Below are positions 61,125 through 64,000 of a stretch of DNA of 64,000 nucleotides, piece after piece. Position numbers and translations under genes: made by a program. The stretch's first letter is position 1; the number at the start of each line of letters is the position of its first letter. Location of the stretch: contig JAHEIX010000002.1 in NCBI GenBank assembly GCA_024639165.1, positions 1 to 64,000 on the forward strand, given 5' to 3'. The DNA comes from UBA7446 sp024639165 (GTDB lineage Bacteria > Bacteroidota > Bacteroidia > Flavobacteriales > Flavobacteriaceae). The notes under the pieces are model-generated. The model worked only from the letters and a program-made list of their open reading frames with translations. It ran no database searches and had not been told where the DNA came from.

Positions 61125-61739
61125 TTAAAGGCTAGTGTTGTGGGCAAGGGCCACCAAAAACACCCATTTTTTCATCGTTGGGAATTGCCAATGCATGATT
61201 CCTGTATTGAGTGTTAGCGCATTAGAAAGTTTGCTTGATACCTGAGCTTTAAACCTGTTTTGATTGAATCCTGAGCCAACATTTTGAAGAAAAACTTCTT
61301 CGCTTATACTTACTGCTAATTTTTGAGTTAAGGGCAGGGTTGCTTTCAAACCAAAACGATATCGGAGCTGTAAATCCTTGTTGATCCAGCGCTCTTCAAT
61401 AAAAACCGTATTTGTCAGACGCACTTTATTGAATTGAGTACTAAGCGCAAGTTTTTGATAAGCGCCGTCTTCATTAATAGCTGCAATTTTTCTATAACCT
61501 GCAGATAGCGTGACATTGGATGAGAGAGCGCTACTAAAACCAGCAGTGAAAAGCGCTTGGTCTTTTACCAAGTCTAAATCAAAGCTGCGGTGCTGATATT
61601 GCATGTCGATACTGGTATTGCTGTTTATTTTGAGCTTGTTTTTATAAATCAGCCAAGAGCCTACGTCTGTTTGGGCTTGTGTACTTAGGGCGATTAATGA
61701 ACAAAGTATAAAAAGGTTATATTTTAACATCTTCAGCAT
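61125..61739 (-). CDS. DUF2490 outer-membrane barrel-like protein
   Basis: The 204-residue protein has a signal peptide (NLFILCSLIALSTQAQ) and many alternating beta strands typical of DUF2490 (DVGSWLIYKNKLKINSN, FNKVRLTNTVFIEERWIN, LQLRYRFGLKATLPL). DUF2490 members are predicted small outer-membrane barrels of unknown role. The start is ATG at 61739 or at 61730 (fourth residue); both overlap the glnS end. It converges on the terminator after the SPFH gene. Confidence 0.8.
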   Translation of the reverse strand: MLKMLKYNLFILCSLIALSTQAQTDVGSWLIYKNKLKINSNTSIDMQYQHRSFDLDLVKDQALFTAGFSSALSSNVTLSAGYRKIAAINEDGAYQKLALSTQFNKVRLTNTVFIEERWINKDLQLRYRFGLKATLPLTQKLAVSISEEVFLQNVGSGFNQNRFKAQVSSKLSNALTLNTGIMHWQFPTMKKWVFLVALAHNTSL

Positions 61740-63711
61740 ATTTAATCAGTAATGGGTTTTTATCTATTCGTGCTTTTTCAACAAACTCAATTGCTGCTGG
61801 GTCTAGAGGCGTGTTTGTTTGCTGGTGCGCCGCAAGCACTATAGCAACAGCGATGCGAGTGCCCGTTTTCTTTGCAGCTGTATTGTATAGCGGGGCCAAG
61901 TCCTCTTTAGTAATGTCTTTTGCAAGCGCTGTTATTTGCGTTGCGGTGACGTGTTGCTTCTCTGAATTGAAAGAGGTAAACTTTTTACCAAGTTTACGCA
62001 GGGTATCCAGAGGAGAGGCGGTGTGTGTGTGTTGGGGTTGGGACTGTGGCTTTAGCTGTTGTTTGGACCACGTATCACGAAGCCCAACAGTTTTGTTAAA
62101 AACCGTTAATGTATTGCCGCTGTCTTGATCACAAACAAAATAACCCAAGCGTTGAAATTGAAAATGATCTCCAGGTTTTGCGTCGGATAACATCGGTTCT
62201 GCAAAAGCGGTTTGAACAGCCAGCGAATCTGGATTAAGATACTCCATGAAATCAGTGTCTTTGTCTCCATCAGGGCTAGGGGTATTGAACAAGCGATCGT
62301 ATTGACGCACTGATATTTTTTTTGCTTCTCTAGACGAAACCCAATGAATCGTGGCTTTTACTTTTCGTTGACTTTCTGGTGTTCCGCTACCGCTCAGACT
62401 TTTAGGGTCATACGTACAATACACGGTCTCAATATTACCTGATGCGTCTTTTTCAACCGTAGCTGCTCTAATAATGTATGCGCTTTTTAAACGAACTTCT
62501 CCGCCTATTTTTAGTCTAAAAAACGTGTTGTTTGCTTCTTCCTGAAAATCTTCTCTTTCAATATATAATGTATTAGAGAAGGGTATTGTTCTCGTTCCTG
62601 CGTGAGAATCTTCGGGGTTGTTTTCTGTGTTGAGTTGTTCTGTTTGTCCTGAAGGGTAATTGGTGATTACTACTTTGATGGGGTTCAAAACCGCCATGGC
62701 ACGAACAGCTGTTTTATTTAGATCCTCACGAACACAAAATTCGAGTAAGGAGGCGTCAATAACATTTTCGCGTTTTGCAATACCAACGGTTTCGGCAAAC
62801 TTTCGCAAAGAAGTGGGGGTATAGCCCCGGCGCCGCAAGCCGCTTATGGTGGGCATACGTGGATCATCCCAGCCGTTTACTTTTCCGTCTACAACCAAGC
62901 GTTGTAGCTTGCGCTTGCTGGTAATTGTATAATTCAGGTTGAGCCGGGCAAACTCGCGTTGTTTGGGGCGCAAACCCGCATCAACCAAATGGTTTAAAAA
63001 CGCATCGTATAAGTCACGGTGTGGCTTAAACTCTAGCGTACACAGGGAGTGTGAAATTTGTTCGATATAGTCTGACTGGCCATGGGCCCAGTCATACATG
63101 GGATAAATAGACCAAACGTCTTTTGTTCTGTGGTGGGGTTTGTGTAAAATGCGATATAAAATGGGGTCGCGCAACAACATGTTGGGCGATGCCATGTCGC
63201 CTTTAAAACGAAGCGTGTAAGTGCCTTCTTGGTGTTTGCCTGCTTTCATTTCCTCAAAAAGGCGAAGTGCTTCTTTTGGGTCTTGGTTGCGATAAGGGCT
63301 GGCGCTACCAGGGGAGGTGGGCGTTCCTTTTTGTGTGGCAATTTCTTCAGGTTTTTGTGCGTCTACATAAGCATGGCCTTGTTTAATGAGCTGAATGGCC
63401 CAATTATAAAGCTGATCAAAATAATCGGATGCATAACACTCTTTATCCCATGAATAACCTAGCCAAGCAATATCGTCTTTTATGGCATCTACAAAGTGCT
63501 GTTCTTCTTTGGCGGGATTGGTGTCATCAAAGCGAAGATTGACAGGCGCGTTGTATGTTTTACCAAGATCGAAATTTAAGCAAATGGCTTTTACGTGGCC
63601 AATGTGCAGGTAACCGTTAGGTTCTGGCGGGAAACGAAAGCGCAACAAGGAGGGGTTTAGTCCAGAAGTCAGATCTTCATCGATGATGTGTTCAATAAAG
63701 TGTTTCGCCAT
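61717..63711 (-). CDS. glnS: Glutaminyl-tRNA synthetase with extra C-terminal tail
   Basis: From ATG at 63711 the product has 664 residues against 554 in E. coli. The HIGH motif is exact (His36-Ile-Gly-His39 in NGYLHIGHVKAI), and the KMSKS-equivalent is TITSKRKLQRL near residue 265. The two anticodon-binding beta barrels end with FQFQRLGYFVCDQDSG and NKTVGLRDTW, where E. coli GlnS also ends. About 115 residues follow: a Gln/His/Thr-rich linker, then a helical region (TATQITALAKDITKEDLAPLY, AIEFVEKARIDKNP). The tail could be a divergent YqeY/GatB-like tRNA-binding domain, but I do not see that family's motifs. The longer start at 63741 is rejected. Confidence 0.93.
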   Translation of the reverse strand: MAKHFIEHIIDEDLTSGLNPSLLRFRFPPEPNGYLHIGHVKAICLNFDLGKTYNAPVNLRFDDTNPAKEEQHFVDAIKDDIAWLGYSWDKECYASDYFDQLYNWAIQLIKQGHAYVDAQKPEEIATQKGTPTSPGSASPYRNQDPKEALRLFEEMKAGKHQEGTYTLRFKGDMASPNMLLRDPILYRILHKPHHRTKDVWSIYPMYDWAHGQSDYIEQISHSLCTLEFKPHRDLYDAFLNHLVDAGLRPKQREFARLNLNYTITSKRKLQRLVVDGKVNGWDDPRMPTISGLRRRGYTPTSLRKFAETVGIAKRENVIDASLLEFCVREDLNKTAVRAMAVLNPIKVVITNYPSGQTEQLNTENNPEDSHAGTRTIPFSNTLYIEREDFQEEANNTFFRLKIGGEVRLKSAYIIRAATVEKDASGNIETVYCTYDPKSLSGSGTPESQRKVKATIHWVSSREAKKISVRQYDRLFNTPSPDGDKDTDFMEYLNPDSLAVQTAFAEPMLSDAKPGDHFQFQRLGYFVCDQDSGNTLTVFNKTVGLRDTWSKQQLKPQSQPQHTHTASPLDTLRKLGKKFTSFNSEKQHVTATQITALAKDITKEDLAPLYNTAAKKTGTRIAVAIVLAAHQQTNTPLDPAAIEFVEKARIDKNPLLIKYAEDVKI

Positions 63712-63738
63712 TTTTCTGTGAATAGAAATTGTTTGCGG

Positions 63739-63746
63739 CAAAGGTA
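63739..63746 (-). promoter_or_regulatory. Putative glnS promoter, -7 box
   Basis: TACCTTTG on the minus strand is a full TAnnTTTG match, 27 bases before the glnS ATG at 63711. No clear -33 TTG at usual spacing. Confidence 0.4.
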
Positions 63747-63778
63747 ATTATTTAGACCAACTCCGTTGTTTAAGTTTT

Positions 63779-63786
63779 TATATTTG
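63779..63786 (+). promoter_or_regulatory. Putative folB promoter, -7 box
   Basis: TATATTTG is a full TAnnTTTG match ending seven bases before the folB ATG at 63794. It is another very short predicted leader. Confidence 0.4.
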
Positions 63787-63793
63787 ACACATT

Positions 63794-64000
63794 ATGGGAA
63801 AAGTATATGTAGAAAACATTCGGGTCTATGCTTATCATGGGTGTTTGCCTGAAGAAACGCGCATTGGTAGCGACTATCGAGTAGATGTTTGGGTGTCGGG
63901 AGACTTGGCTGTCTCAGAAGTTTCTGACAAGCTGGAGGACACCATTGATTATGTAAGCATTTGCGCTTGTGTTCAAGAAGAAATGGCAACGCCCTCCAAA
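63794..64000 (+). CDS. folB: Dihydroneopterin aldolase, N-terminal fragment
   Basis: The gene runs off the right edge after 69 codons. The peptide MGKVYVENIRVYAYHGCLPEE carries the FolB hallmark YHGCLPEE with the catalytic glutamate, followed by IGSDYRVDVWV and DTIDYVSICACVQEEM. FolB cleaves dihydroneopterin in folate synthesis. It starts divergently from glnS. Confidence 0.92.
   Translation, partial: MGKVYVENIRVYAYHGCLPEETRIGSDYRVDVWVSGDLAVSEVSDKLEDTIDYVSICACVQEEMATPSK

Noticed and set aside
62018..62035. Short GT repeat in glnS (tgtgtgtgtg)
   Set aside because: Too short to be a meaningful microsatellite, and it encodes the low-complexity His/Thr linker of the protein.

Overview
The window reads as a chromosome segment of a Bacteroidota bacterium, most likely a marine-type Flavobacteriaceae. 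The signs are a PorZ-like protein with a type IX (Por) C-terminal sorting domain, two TonB-dependent outer-membrane receptors, flavobacterial families (DUF3108, DUF4837, DUF2490, bacterial GH3), a eukaryote-like long IleS, a GlnS, almost no Shine-Dalgarno signals, and repeated promoter -7 boxes of the Bacteroidota form TAnnTTTG close to start codons. Coding density is very high. No gap between genes exceeds about 140 bases, and many genes overlap by 1 to 35 bases. I see no rRNA, tRNA, CRISPR array, insertion sequence or prophage.

1-31 kb is housekeeping: asd (partial), alr, tdk, a small unknown gene, rsmI and recJ up to a strong bidirectional terminator at 4861. Then come a TonB receptor, pgi, an M23 lipoprotein, a DUF3108 protein, a patatin/beta-barrel protein and uvrC. 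Next are a formyl-THF cyclo-ligase, lspA, a DksA-type regulator and ileS, a heme-type TonB receptor with recO and porZ, then gdhA, a trans-sulfuration enzyme, an ArsC/Spx-like protein and an EamA transporter.

29.7-49.2 kb is a surface-polysaccharide locus, all on the minus strand, with mostly overlapping genes. Transcription enters through a Wzz-like chain-length protein and the dTDP-L-rhamnose set rfbB-A-C-D. It crosses a visibly AT-rich core (about 33.4-44.9 kb) with a GtrB/GT-C pair, a small lipoprotein, a Wzx flippase, glycosyltransferases, a methyltransferase, an acyltransferase and two Wzy/WaaL-like membrane proteins. It ends with ugd, a UDP-xylose synthase and the initiating sugar-phosphate transferase. 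The predicted product is a Wzx/Wzy-type polymer with access to rhamnose, glucuronate and xylose, possibly decorated outside the membrane by the GtrB/GT-C module.

49-64 kb returns to housekeeping: GH3, an M23 peptidase, a 56-residue TatA, DUF4837, pgk, holB, a methyltransferase, mnmG, ybeY, gltX, an SPFH protein, DUF2490, glnS and the start of folB. mnmG is flanked by two identical 16-base parS-like sites in inverted orientation. This suggests the window lies in or near the replication-origin domain.

The observations I would check first are the inverted parS pair, the GtrB/GT-C module whose GT-C enzyme carries a carbohydrate-binding-like tail, the cluster of TATATTT(G/A) boxes only 3-7 bases from start codons (possible leaderless genes), and the unexplained C-terminal tail on GlnS.
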